This document shows positions 36,881 through 46,200 of a stretch of 64,000 nucleotides of DNA, piece by piece (position 1 is the stretch's first letter; every line of letters starts with the position of its first letter). This stretch comes from Clostridia bacterium (GTDB taxonomy: Bacteria > Bacillota > Clostridia > Saccharofermentanales > Saccharofermentanaceae), in contig JAEEWG010000004.1 of NCBI GenBank assembly GCA_016287245.1, positions 86,831-150,830 on the forward strand, in the 5' to 3' direction. Both the position numbers and the translations under genes were made by a program. The notes beneath the pieces were generated by a model. The model saw nothing but the letters and a program-made list of their open reading frames with translations, searched no databases and had not been told where the DNA came from.

Positions 36881-37891
36881 TTAAAGAAGATTAACGCCGT
36901 GCGCAGCTGCTTTTTCGACCACGTCCTCCGGCCAGATCGAAGACTGTACTTCTCCGATGTGGGCTCTCTGCAGGAAGAACATGCAGATACGGGACTGACC
37001 GATACCGCCGCCGATGGTGTACGGCACCTTGCAGGAAAGTACATCCTTCTGGAAAGGAAGCTCTGCTCTCTCTTCGCATCCTGCGATCTTGAGCTGCTTG
37101 GCCATCGCTTCTTCGTCCACGCGGATACCCATGGAGGAAAGCTCCAGGGAGCATCCGAGTACCGGATAGTAGACGAGGATATCGCCGTTCAAAGACCAGT
37201 CATCATAGTCCGGAGCACGGCCGTCATGCGGCTTTCCGGACTTTAATGCGCCACCGATCTGCATGAGGAATACCGCACCATACTGCTTCGTGATGAGGTT
37301 CTCTCTTTCCTTCGGCGTCTTATCCGGATACATGTCCTCGAGTTCCTGTGTAGTAATGAAGTGGATCTCGTTCGGCAGGAACGGGTCCATGAAGTGATAC
37401 TTACCGCACATATAGTACTCGGTCTGCTTGATCGCCATGTAGATACGGAAGACCGTCTCTTTCAGAGTCTCGATGTTTCTCTGCTCTTTCGTGATGATCT
37501 TCTCCCAGTCCCACTGATCGACATAGATCGAGTGGAGGTTATCGGTATCTTCGTCACGACGGATCGCCGTCATGTCGGTGTAGAGGCCTTCGCCCGGGTG
37601 GAAGCCATACTTGCAGAGCGCCATTCTCTTCCACTTTGCGAGGGAGTGAACGATCTCGACTTCCTTTTCGCCCTGTTCCTTAATGCCGAAAGCGACCGGT
37701 CTTTCCACGCCGTTGAGGTTGTCGTTGAGGCCCGTCTCCGGCTTTACGAAAAGAGGCGCCGATACACGAGTGAGGTTCAATGCATCCGACAGTGCTCTTT
37801 CAAAATAGTCCTTTACTTCCTTGATCGCGACTTCTGTTTCGCGGATCGTCTGCGGGCTTTTATACCCGTCCGGGATCTGAATCGTACCCAT
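36881..37891 (-). CDS. asnA: Aspartate-ammonia ligase (asparagine synthetase A)
   Basis: This enzyme makes asparagine from aspartate, ammonia and ATP. The 336 residues start at 37891 behind GGAGGTAGAAAAA. AsnA features are VERPVAFGIK, LAKWKRMAL, TDMTAIRRDED, IYVDQWDWEK and the ATP-site end GGGIGQSRICMFFL, resembling class II synthetases. It lies 13 bases after asnS, so both sit under the Asn T-box: uncharged tRNA-Asn would raise both asparagine synthesis and tRNA charging. Confidence 0.96.
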   Translation of the reverse strand: MGTIQIPDGYKSPQTIRETEVAIKEVKDYFERALSDALNLTRVSAPLFVKPETGLNDNLNGVERPVAFGIKEQGEKEVEIVHSLAKWKRMALCKYGFHPGEGLYTDMTAIRRDEDTDNLHSIYVDQWDWEKIITKEQRNIETLKETVFRIYMAIKQTEYYMCGKYHFMDPFLPNEIHFITTQELEDMYPDKTPKERENLITKQYGAVFLMQIGGALKSGKPHDGRAPDYDDWSLNGDILVYYPVLGCSLELSSMGIRVDEEAMAKQLKIAGCEERAELPFQKDVLSCKVPYTIGGGIGQSRICMFFLQRAHIGEVQSSIWPEDVVEKAAAHGVNLL

Positions 37892-37904
37892 TTTTTCTAC
37901 CTCC

Positions 37905-39296
37905 TTACAGTTCGCAGTTGTTGACCGTTCTCGGGAACGGGATGACGTCACGGATGTTGCTTACACCTGTCAGATACATGACGCAGCGCTCGAAGCCGAG
38001 ACCGAAACCTGCATGTCTTGCGGAACCGAATTTTCTAAGATCCATATAGAATCCGTAATCCTCCGGCTTCATGCCAAGTTCCGTGATACGGGAAGAAAGC
38101 TTCTCGTAATCGTCTTCACGCTGGGATCCGCCGATGATCTCGCCGATGCCCGGAACGAGGCAGTCCATCGCGGCTACGGTCTTTCCGTCCTCGTTGAGTT
38201 TCATGTAGAAAGCCTTGATCTCCTTCGGATAATCCGTAACGAATACCGGCTTCTTAAATACTTCCTCGGTCAGGTATCTCTCGTGCTCGGTCTGAAGATC
38301 GCAGCCCCAGGAAACCTTGTACTCGAACTTATCGTTTACCTTCTCGAGGATCTCGATCGCCTCGGTGTAGGTAACGTGACCGAAGTCGGAAGAAGCTACA
38401 TGCTGAAGGCGCTCGATCAGACCCTTATCTACAAAATCGTTGAAGAACTTCATCTCCTCCGGAGCGTTCTCCAGAACGAAGTTGATGATGTACTTGATCA
38501 TGGACTCCGCAAGGATCATGTCGTCCTTGAGATCTGCAAAAGCGATCTCCGGCTCGATCATCCAGAACTCGGCTGCGTGACGTGTGGTGTTACTGTTTTC
38601 CGCACGGAACGTCGGACCGAATGTGTAGATGTTCTTAAATGCCATCGCGAAAGTCTCGCCGTTTAACTGGCCGGATACTGTAAGGTTTGTCGGCTTGTTG
38701 AAAAAGTCCTGGCTGAAATCGACCTTGCCGTCTTTTGTCTTCGGGATGTTCTGAAGATCAAGAGTCGTTACCTGGAACATCTCACCGGCACCCTCACAGT
38801 CGGAACCCGTGATCAGCGGTGTATGTACATATACGAAATCTCTTTCCTGGAAGAACTTGTGGATCGCATATGCGCAGAGGGATCTTACTCTGAAGACCGC
38901 CTGGAACAGGTTCGTTCTCGGACGCAGATGTGTGATCGTTCTTAAATACTCGATGCTGTGGCGCTTCTTCTGCAGCGGATAATCCGGTGTGGAATCACCC
39001 TCGAGGATGACTTCCTTCGCCTGGATCTCGAAAGGCTGCTTGGCTTCCGGTGTCGCAACGAGAGTACCGGTCACGATAAGTGCCGCACCCACATTCGTCT
39101 TACTGATCTTTTCGAAATTCGGAAGTGCATCGTGATATACGATCTGGATCGGCTCAAAAAAGGTACCGTCATGAAGTACGATGAATCCGAATGTCTTGGA
39201 ATCACGTACCGATCTTACCCAGCCGCCGACAGTTACGTCTTTCCCGAGGTATTCCTGTCTGTTTCTGAAGATCTCTCTTACGTCTAAAATGTCCAT
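37905..39296 (-). CDS. asnS: Asparaginyl-tRNA synthetase
   Basis: Class IIb synthetase of 463 residues. An OB-fold anticodon-binding domain ([20 protein letters not shown]) is followed by the catalytic core with motif 2 [20 protein letters not shown] and motif 3 [13 protein letters not shown]. The start is the ATG at 39296 behind AAGGAGGAAAG; the open frame runs further back only because the T-box leader happens to lack stops. Confidence 0.97.
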   Translation of the reverse strand: MDILDVREIFRNRQEYLGKDVTVGGWVRSVRDSKTFGFIVLHDGTFFEPIQIVYHDALPNFEKISKTNVGAALIVTGTLVATPEAKQPFEIQAKEVILEGDSTPDYPLQKKRHSIEYLRTITHLRPRTNLFQAVFRVRSLCAYAIHKFFQERDFVYVHTPLITGSDCEGAGEMFQVTTLDLQNIPKTKDGKVDFSQDFFNKPTNLTVSGQLNGETFAMAFKNIYTFGPTFRAENSNTTRHAAEFWMIEPEIAFADLKDDMILAESMIKYIINFVLENAPEEMKFFNDFVDKGLIERLQHVASSDFGHVTYTEAIEILEKVNDKFEYKVSWGCDLQTEHERYLTEEVFKKPVFVTDYPKEIKAFYMKLNEDGKTVAAMDCLVPGIGEIIGGSQREDDYEKLSSRITELGMKPEDYGFYMDLRKFGSARHAGFGLGFERCVMYLTGVSNIRDVIPFPRTVNNCEL

Positions 39297-39339
39297 CTTC
39301 TTTCCTCCTTGGCCTTCCTTGGCCGAATCTTTTCTTCGG

Positions 39340-39627
39340 GAAAACAAAAACGCCCCGAAGCTTCCTATCGCTTCAGGACGACTATTACAATCGCGGTACC
39401 ACCTGAATTGCTGCAACTGCAGCCACCTTACCGGGTTCTATCAAACCCTGCCACCTGACGCGTGGCTGATCGGCATCCACTACTTTGCGGAACCTTCGCA
39501 TTTCATTTCGCAGCTCGGAAGTGTTATTCACCTGCATTCACTCTATGGGGCTTACACCATCCCCCACTCGCTGGAAGCGATAAAACAGGCTACTTCTCTT
39601 CGTCATCGCCTTTTGATGATTCAATTT
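39340..39627 (-). ncRNA. T-box leader, asparagine specifier
   Basis: On the minus strand the stem I elements GATGACGAAGAG and AGCGAGTGGGGG are followed by a specifier loop reading GAATAACACTTCCGAGC, giving AAC (Asn). The T-box sequence is CAGGTGGTACCGCG (about 39392-39404). A competing terminator follows: CGTCCTGAAGCG... pairs with CTTCGGGGCG and ends in GTTTTTGTTTT (39340-39380). It fits control of asnS-asnA by tRNA-Asn charging. Confidence 0.93.
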
Positions 39628-39633
39628 GAGGTT

Positions 39634-39662
39634 AGATTACTCTGCCGGAAACTATTTGTCAA
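39634..39662 (-). promoter_or_regulatory. asnS-asnA promoter
   Basis: The minus strand has TTGACA (39662-39657), a 17-base spacer and TAATCT (39639-39634), directly ahead of T-box stem I. Confidence 0.85.
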
Positions 39663-39804
39663 GCAGTTTTTTCGGTGAGAAATCTGTAAGGTTCCCATAT
39701 GCTATAATGCTGTATTATAATATAGGGTCCTCGGGGGACAGAAAGCACTTTATGCTTCGTCCTTTCGGGATTATTCGAAAATCCGTTCCTTCAAGGAGTT
39801 TTAT

Positions 39805-41283
39805 ATGAACAGTAGTGAGATCCAGATCAGATTTTCCGATGTTATGGCGGCATTTTTAAAGTCGCTCCTTCTCGTCTTTTGCGTCATGATCCTAAGCGGC
39901 GCCATCTGCGCTTCTTTCGGCGCATATAAGGCCAGGCACGTAAGCATCGATCCGACGCTCAACGAGAAGATCGCGACCCTTAAGAAAAACATCAGCGACA
40001 AGAAAGACCTGGTCAGCCGTCTCGAAAAGGAAAGCAATACTTTCGAGAATATTTCCATTCCCTACACAGAGAAGAAAGTCGAAAGAGACATGTCCCTCAA
40101 CAGTACAAGACGAGAGTATCTGGAGAACAGTCTTTTCTACGATATCGACCCGTTTAACTGCGGAACCTCCCGCGTGACTTTTGCTGTGGATACCGCTCTT
40201 CCGGAAGTCGCCAGCGAAGACTTCGCCAAGACGAGGAGCGACGCGCTGCGCCGTATCTCCGCCGCCTGCACCATGATGACTCCTTTCTCTGATGAGACCA
40301 TGGAGACCATCCGCTATCTCATGAACACGACCGCTGATAAGAAGTACGTCGAAGAACTCATCTCCATCGAGAGCAAGGACGACCAGTTCGTCGAGATCTG
40401 CGTCTATAACAAGGATCCGGAGATCGCGAAGAAGGTCGCGGATTATATCTACCAGAAGATCATCTACGAACTGAGTCTCATCGATCCGAACTGCACGACG
40501 ACGGTCATCAGCACCTTTACGGGCTACGAAGTAAACTGGGAGATGAACACCACCCATGTTTCCTTCGAGGATTCCCTGCTTCTTGCCGAGAAGCAGCTGG
40601 CTACCGACCAGGATTCCATCGCGAAGATGTATACCACCATCGACGAGAACAACAAGAAGATCGAGGCTACAAATACCGAGATCAAGACTCTCGAGAGCAG
40701 CCTGGCCTCCAACCAGAAAAAGCTCGATAACGTGATCGCCAGCAGTAGCGTCAAAAAGAGCATGATCAAGTACGGCATCATCGGCCTGATCCTGGGCTTC
40801 GTTCTCGCCTGCGCACTGGTCTACGTAAGATACGTCCTCGGCGGAAAAGTCAGAAACAGAAGCGACCTTCTGACGAGATACCCGTTCCCGCTGCTGGGTG
40901 TACTGCCGTCAAGAAAGAAGCATCTTTTCAACCGCTGGATCAAGCGTCTGGAAGGAGATTCCCTCTATCCGGACAAGGACGTCATCTCCTCGGCCGCAGC
41001 GAATATCCTGGCAGTCACTTCTTCTGAGGAAGGGAAGATCTGCATGGTCGGCCCGATCGACGAAAAGGATCCGAACTTCTCCGAAATGGCAAAAGCTCTC
41101 AAAGGCAAGATCGAGTACAAGGGCAACATCCTTCTCGGCACCGAGGGCATCAAGAACATCGACGGCTACGATAAGGTCATCCTGGTCGAAAAGCGCAACA
41201 GTTCCCGTTACGATGCCATCAACGAAGAAGTTTCCCGCATCAAGACACTCCGCAAGGATGTGCTCGGAATGGTACTGCTCTGA
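39805..41283 (+). CDS. Wzz-like polysaccharide co-polymerase with degenerate kinase-like tail
   Basis: The 492 residues start behind AAGGAGTTTTAT. A first transmembrane helix (about 20-42) and a second (about 324-346) flank a long helical, Lys/Glu-rich periplasm-facing region, the topology of chain-length determinants and BY-kinase modulators. After the second helix a cytoplasmic domain shows YPFPLLGVLPSRK and a late KVILVEKRNSSRYD segment, like a tyrosine-kinase fold, but with no Walker A (GxxGxGKT/S) or Walker B. No glycosyltransferases are next to it. It may act with kinases or export systems elsewhere. Confidence 0.6.
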   Translation: MNSSEIQIRFSDVMAAFLKSLLLVFCVMILSGAICASFGAYKARHVSIDPTLNEKIATLKKNISDKKDLVSRLEKESNTFENISIPYTEKKVERDMSLNSTRREYLENSLFYDIDPFNCGTSRVTFAVDTALPEVASEDFAKTRSDALRRISAACTMMTPFSDETMETIRYLMNTTADKKYVEELISIESKDDQFVEICVYNKDPEIAKKVADYIYQKIIYELSLIDPNCTTTVISTFTGYEVNWEMNTTHVSFEDSLLLAEKQLATDQDSIAKMYTTIDENNKKIEATNTEIKTLESSLASNQKKLDNVIASSSVKKSMIKYGIIGLILGFVLACALVYVRYVLGGKVRNRSDLLTRYPFPLLGVLPSRKKHLFNRWIKRLEGDSLYPDKDVISSAAANILAVTSSEEGKICMVGPIDEKDPNFSEMAKALKGKIEYKGNILLGTEGIKNIDGYDKVILVEKRNSSRYDAINEEVSRIKTLRKDVLGMVLL

Positions 41284-41302
41284 TCTTTAGAGGATCCACC
41301 TG

Positions 41303-41325
41303 CCGTATCTTTTCGAAAAGAACCG
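41303..41325. repeat. Dispersed palindrome, copy 2
   Basis: CCGTATCTTTTCGAAAAGAACCG; read on the minus strand it matches the copy at 24421. It lies between the co-polymerase stop and the terminator. Confidence 0.45.
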
Positions 41326-41335
41326 TAAATCAAAA

Positions 41336-41377
41336 GGAGCGCTCTCCGCATCAGGTTGAGCGCTCCTTTTTTCTTTT
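41336..41377 (+). terminator. Bidirectional terminator between the co-polymerase gene and mgtE
   Basis: GGAGCGCTC pairs with GAGCGCTCC, followed by TTTTTTC on the plus strand; the minus strand also carries a short T run. Confidence 0.88.
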
Positions 41378-42770
41378 ACATCAGCTGGTTATAAAGATTG
41401 ATCAGGAAGATCCATGCACATCCGTAGTAGGTCACGACCGCCACAAGATCGTTGACAGTGGTGATCAGGGGGCCGGAGGCCACGGCGGGATCGACCTTGA
41501 GTTTATGGAAGAACATCGGGACCAGTGTACCGACGAGGCTTGAGACGATCATGGCGATCCACAGTGACCCGCCGACGCAGGCCGCAACCGCGAACGAGAA
41601 GTTCGTGGGATAATGCTTGAAGAGCGTGACATAAAGGCCGATGCCGGCAAATGTCAGCGAGCCGAGAAGCATACCGTTAAAGAATCCGACACGCATCTCT
41701 TTAAAGACGAATTTGACTTTCTCACTAGCCTTGAGCCGCTCGTCCATGAGCACGCGGATCGTAACAGCGAGGGACTGGGTGCCGACATTTCCGGCCATGT
41801 CCAGGATCAGGGTCTGAAAACACACGACGATCGCAAGTTCCGATACGACCTTCTCGAAAAGGCCCACTACGGAAGAGACCAGAAGTCCGAGAAGAAGGAG
41901 CGTGACGAGCCACGGCAGGCGCTTCTTCATGCTCTGGGGAAGTGTCTCCTTAAGATCCTCCTCTGCGGTCAAGCCGGCGAGTTTTGCGTAGTCATCACCC
42001 ATCTCATCGTCGACGACTTCGATGATGTCCTGGGAAGTGATGACGCCCAGGATCTTGCCATCTTCGTTAAGGACCGGGATAGAATCCTCAGCGTAGTCCT
42101 TGATCTTTTCGATGGAAACATCGAGTTTTTCATGGTCATGTACGTACGGGTAGGAAGTCACGATCAGGGACTCGAGCTTGGCGTAATCCCTGGCGCGGAT
42201 CAGGTCTTTCAGATCGATGACGCCGCAGAATTTTTCTTCTTTGTCCGTGACATAGATCGTAGAGATGTTATCGTTCTCATCGGCCTGACGGATCAGTTCC
42301 TTCATGGCCTGCTTGATCGTAAGATCATTGCCGATGACGACGAAGTTCGTGGTCATCTTGCTGCCGATCTCATCGTCCTCATAGGACTGGATGAGCTTGA
42401 TGTCCTGGGAGCTTTCATCGTCCATCAAGGAGATGATCTTCTCCTGTGTCTCTTCATCGACTTCTTCGAGGACATCTACAGCATCGTCGGCGTCCATGTT
42501 CTCGATGATCTTCGCAGCGGATCGGATATCGAGTTCGTTGATGAATTCCTCCGGATCTTCGAGGTAGGCGAAGATGTCGGAAGCCTTCTCGGCGCCGAGG
42601 ATATGGTAGAGTTTCTTACGTTCTTCTTTGGTGATCAGCTCGATCGCGTCCGCGATGTCGCTTTCATGGTAATCTTCGAGGATCTCACGCAGTTCACGGT
42701 CCGGCTTATTGGCCCGGATCAGCGCGACGATCTCTTCGACAACATTTCTGGTTTCATTCTCGTTTTCCAT
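41376..42770 (-). CDS. mgtE: Magnesium transporter MgtE
   Basis: Mg2+ channel/transporter of 464 residues. The N-terminal helical domain (YHILGAEKASDIFAYLEDPE) and the CBS pair (about 135-260: ISTIYVTDKEEKFCGVIDLK, SIPVLNEDGKILGVITSQDI) form the cytoplasmic Mg sensor; five membrane helices follow, with LDMAGNVGTQSLAVTIR and the late KVDPAVASGPLITTVNDL that lines the pore. RBS AAAGGAGG lies ahead of the ATG. A 270-base leader precedes it, so expression is probably controlled in the RNA. Confidence 0.95.
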   Translation of the reverse strand: MENENETRNVVEEIVALIRANKPDRELREILEDYHESDIADAIELITKEERKKLYHILGAEKASDIFAYLEDPEEFINELDIRSAAKIIENMDADDAVDVLEEVDEETQEKIISLMDDESSQDIKLIQSYEDDEIGSKMTTNFVVIGNDLTIKQAMKELIRQADENDNISTIYVTDKEEKFCGVIDLKDLIRARDYAKLESLIVTSYPYVHDHEKLDVSIEKIKDYAEDSIPVLNEDGKILGVITSQDIIEVVDDEMGDDYAKLAGLTAEEDLKETLPQSMKKRLPWLVTLLLLGLLVSSVVGLFEKVVSELAIVVCFQTLILDMAGNVGTQSLAVTIRVLMDERLKASEKVKFVFKEMRVGFFNGMLLGSLTFAGIGLYVTLFKHYPTNFSFAVAACVGGSLWIAMIVSSLVGTLVPMFFHKLKVDPAVASGPLITTVNDLVAVVTYYGCAWIFLINLYNQLM

Positions 42771-43039
42771 GGGAAAACCGCCTCCTTTTGCAAGATCTCA
42801 GCATTTTCATGCCGGCAAAAAAGGGAAGCGTTTAGTGAAAATGATTCAAATCAAAATCGAAGGGTTTTCTTCAGATAAAGCACTTGAACGTGCCCGGAGG
42901 ATTCAGCCCCGGATCTCGTGACGAAGAAGCGTTCGTATGTGATTCTCATCTGAATCATTTTTCGCAAAACAGCCACGCCTTCGATAACTGCCATCACAAC
43001 TATCCAACTTCGTCACCTCCTTGTTTTTGGGGAATACCT
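42771..43039 (-). promoter_or_regulatory. Structured mgtE leader RNA
   Basis: The leader runs from the predicted start near 43039 to mgtE. It holds a small reading frame, a 9-base pairing of GTGACGAAG (43016-43008, next to the frame's Shine-Dalgarno) with CTTCGTCAC (42927-42919), and two mutually exclusive helices: TGATTC with GAATCA nearby, or AAATGATTCA (42960 region) with TGAATCATTT (42840 region). Conserved M-box blocks are not present. The alternatives suggest a switch, but its ligand is unknown. Confidence 0.5.
42903..43007 (-). CDS. Putative leader peptide upstream of mgtE
   Basis: A 34-codon frame starts with TTG at 43007, eight bases after GGAGG (43020-43016), only about 30 bases from the predicted transcription start. 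The peptide would begin LDSCDGSYRRRGCFAKND (Met in place of the first residue) and end RHEIRG, very rich in charged residues. A second frame starts with ATG at 42994 and runs to 42851 but lacks a Shine-Dalgarno. I cannot tell which, if either, is translated. Ribosome position on such a leader could choose between the alternative helices. Confidence 0.35.
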   Translation of the reverse strand: MDSCDGSYRRRGCFAKNDSDENHIRTLLRHEIRG

Positions 43040-43045
43040 ATTGAA

Positions 43046-43074
43046 ATTATGAACGCCTAAAAAGCAAATGTCAA
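43046..43074 (-). promoter_or_regulatory. mgtE promoter
   Basis: The minus strand has TTGACA (43074-43069), exactly 17 bases, then CATAAT (43051-43046). Confidence 0.85.
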
Positions 43075-43203
43075 CGCCGTTTTTATGGTTTTTCCGATTC
43101 CGCGGAAAACCTTACTCTTTCCATAAAAACCAGTCAATTTCTTTGTGCAGTTTTGGGTATCGCAATCGATATTTTTCTGTTATTATATTTCCAGCGCAAA
43201 AGG

Positions 43204-43220
43204 ACTATTACTTTAATAGT
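43204..43220 (+). promoter_or_regulatory. Palindrome in the carB leader, candidate operator
   Basis: ACTATTA-CTT-TAATAGT is a perfect 7-base inverted repeat 31 bases before the carB ATG and shortly after a possible -10 TATTAT at 43181. It could be an operator or an RNA hairpin. Confidence 0.4.
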
Positions 43221-43250
43221 GGATAAGATAAGTAAAGCGAGGAACGAAAC

Positions 43251-46200
43251 ATGCCCAAGAAAGACGACATTAACAAGATCCTGATCATCGGCTCCGGCCC
43301 GATCATTATCGGCCAGGCCTGTGAGTTCGACTATTCCGGTACTCAGGCCTGTAAAGCTTTAAAGAAGCTCGGCTATGAGATCGTACTGGTCAACAGTAAC
43401 CCGGCTACGATCATGACCGACCCGGATGTAGCGGACATCACCTACATTGAGCCGCTCAATCTGGCAAGACTTACCCAGATCATTGAAAAGGAGCGTCCGG
43501 ACGCTCTTCTCCCGAACCTCGGCGGACAGTCCGGTCTGAATCTGTGTTCCGAGCTTTCTGAGGCAGGTGTCCTCGAAAAATATGGTGTAAAGGTCATCGG
43601 CGTTCAGGTAGATGCCATCGAGCGCGGTGAAGACAGAATCGAGTTTAAGAACACCATGACCAGCCTCGGCATCGAGATGCCGAGATCCCGCGTTGCTTAT
43701 TCCGTTGATGAAGCGGTCAAGATCGCTGAAGAACTGAAATACCCGGTCGTTCTCCGACCTGCCTACACGATGGGCGGTGCCGGCGGCGGCCTTGTTTATA
43801 ATGTGGACGAATTGAAGATCGTCTGCGAGCGTGGTCTTCAGGCCAGCCTCGTAGGTCAGGTCCTCGTAGAAGAATGCATCGCCGGCTGGGAAGAGCTCGA
43901 GCTCGAAGTCGTACGTGACTCTGCCGACAATGTTATCACCGTCTGCTTTATCGAGAACATCGACCCGATCGGTGTCCACACCGGTGACTCCTTCTGCTCC
44001 GCTCCGATGCTCACCATCTCCGAGGATGTACAGAAGGTCCTTCAGGAATACTCCTACAAGATCGTCCGCGCGATCGAAGTTATCGGCGGTTGTAACTGCC
44101 AGTTCGCACACGATCCGGTTTCCGGCCGTATCGTAGTTATCGAGATCAACCCGAGAACTTCCCGTTCTTCGGCTCTCGCTTCGAAGGCTACAGGTTTCCC
44201 GATTGCTCTCGTTTCCGCTATGCTCGCATGCGGCCTGACACTCGATGAGATCCCGTGCGGCAAGTACGGTACTCTCGACAAGTACGTACCGGACGGAGAC
44301 TATGTCGTTATCAAGTTCGCACGCTGGGCTTTCGAAAAGTTCAAGGGGGCTTCCGACAAGCTCGGTACACAGATGCGTGCCGTCGGTGAGGTCATGAGTA
44401 TCGGTAAGACCTATAAGGAAGCTTTCCAGAAGGCGATCAGAAGTCTTGAGACCGGCCGCTACGGCTTAGGCTTTGCGAAGAACTATCACGATCTTTCCAA
44501 GGAAGAGCTGATGCAGAAGCTCGCTTACCCGACTTCCGACAGACAGTTCATCCTCTACGAAGCCCTGAGAAAAGGCGCGACAGTGGAAGAGCTCTACAAC
44601 TTAACGAAGATCAAGCACTGGTTCTTAGAGCAGATGCTCGAGCTCGTACAGGAAGAAGAATCCCTGATCGGCATCAAGGGCGCTGTTCCGTCTGAGGAGA
44701 TCCTCCGTCAGGCCAAGCTCGACGGTTTCTCCGACCGTTACCTCAGCAAGCTCCTCGAGGTACCGGAAGAGGATATCCGCAATGCCCGTTACCAGTACAA
44801 CATCCGCGAAGCATGGGAAGGCGTACACGTAAGCGGCACACAGGATGCAGCTTACTACTACTCCACCTATCACCTCTCCGAGGATAAGAGCCCGTCTTCC
44901 GACAAGAAGAAGATCATGATCTTAGGCGGCGGCCCGAACCGTATCGGTCAGGGTATCGAATTCGACTACTGCTGCGTACATGCCGCTCTGGCACTGAAGA
45001 AGATGGGATTTGAATCCATCATCGTCAACTGCAACCCGGAGACCGTATCCACTGACTACGATACTTCCGACAAGCTCTACTTCGAGCCTCTGACACTGGA
45101 AGATGTTCTTTCTATCCACGATAAGGAAAAGCCGCTCGGCGTCATCGCCCAGTTCGGTGGTCAGACACCTCTGAACCTTGCTGCTGATCTTAAGAAGAAC
45201 GGCGTCAATATCTTAGGTACCACACCGGAGACCATTGACCTCGCAGAAGACCGTGATCACTTCCGCGCCATGATGGACCGCCTCGGCATCCCGATGCCGG
45301 AAGCCGGCATGGCTGTAACCGTAGACGATGCTCTGGCGATCGCCAACAAGATCGGCTATCCGGTCATGGTTCGTCCTTCCTACGTTCTCGGCGGACGCGG
45401 CATGGAAGTCGTACATGACGACGAGATGATGCGCGTTTATATGGACGCTGCCGTTGGTGTTACACCTGACCGTCCGATCCTCATCGACCGCTTCCTGCAC
45501 CACGCAACGGAGTGCGAAGCTGACGCGATCTCCGATGGCGAGCACTGCTTCGTTCCGGCCGTTATGGAGCACATCGAGCTGGCCGGTGTTCACTCCGGTG
45601 ACTCCGCCTGCATCCTGCCTTCGAAGAACCTGACCGAAGCGCAGATCGCGACGATCAAGGATTACACCAGAAAGATCGCGATCGAGATGAACGTACGTGG
45701 TCTCATGAATATGCAGTATGCAATCGAGGACGATGTCGTTTACGTTCTCGAGGCGAACCCGCGTGCTTCCCGTACCGTACCGCTCGTTTCCAAGGTCTGC
45801 GCGATCAACATGGTCAAGGTTGCAACCGAGATCATGACATCCGAGATCACCGGCAAGCCGTCCCCGGTACCGGAGCTCAAGGATCGTATCATCAAGCACT
45901 ACGGCGTCAAGGAAGCCGTCTTCCCGTTCAATATGTTCCAGGAAGTTGACCCGGTACTCGGACCGGAGATGAGATCCACCGGTGAGGTCCTCGGTATCTC
46001 CGAGTCCTTCGGTGAAGCGTACTTCAAGGCACAGGAAGCGACCCAGACGAAGCTTCCGTCCGAGGGTAACGTACTTCTTTCCGTATGCGACCGCGATAAG
46101 GATGAGCTCATCGATATCGCCAAGGCATTTGACGAGATCGGATTCCATATCCTTGCTACCGGTAAGTCCTATGAGATGATCAAGGAAGCCGGCATCGACG

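Noticed and set aside
39297..39416. N-terminal extension of asparaginyl-tRNA synthetase
   Set aside because: The bases are the T-box and terminator of the leader RNA; the real start has AAGGAGG directly upstream.
42771..43039. M-box magnesium riboswitch ahead of mgtE
   Set aside because: I looked for the conserved GUUAGGUGAGGCUCC-like and GCUGCCC-type blocks and did not find them, so the class name was not used.
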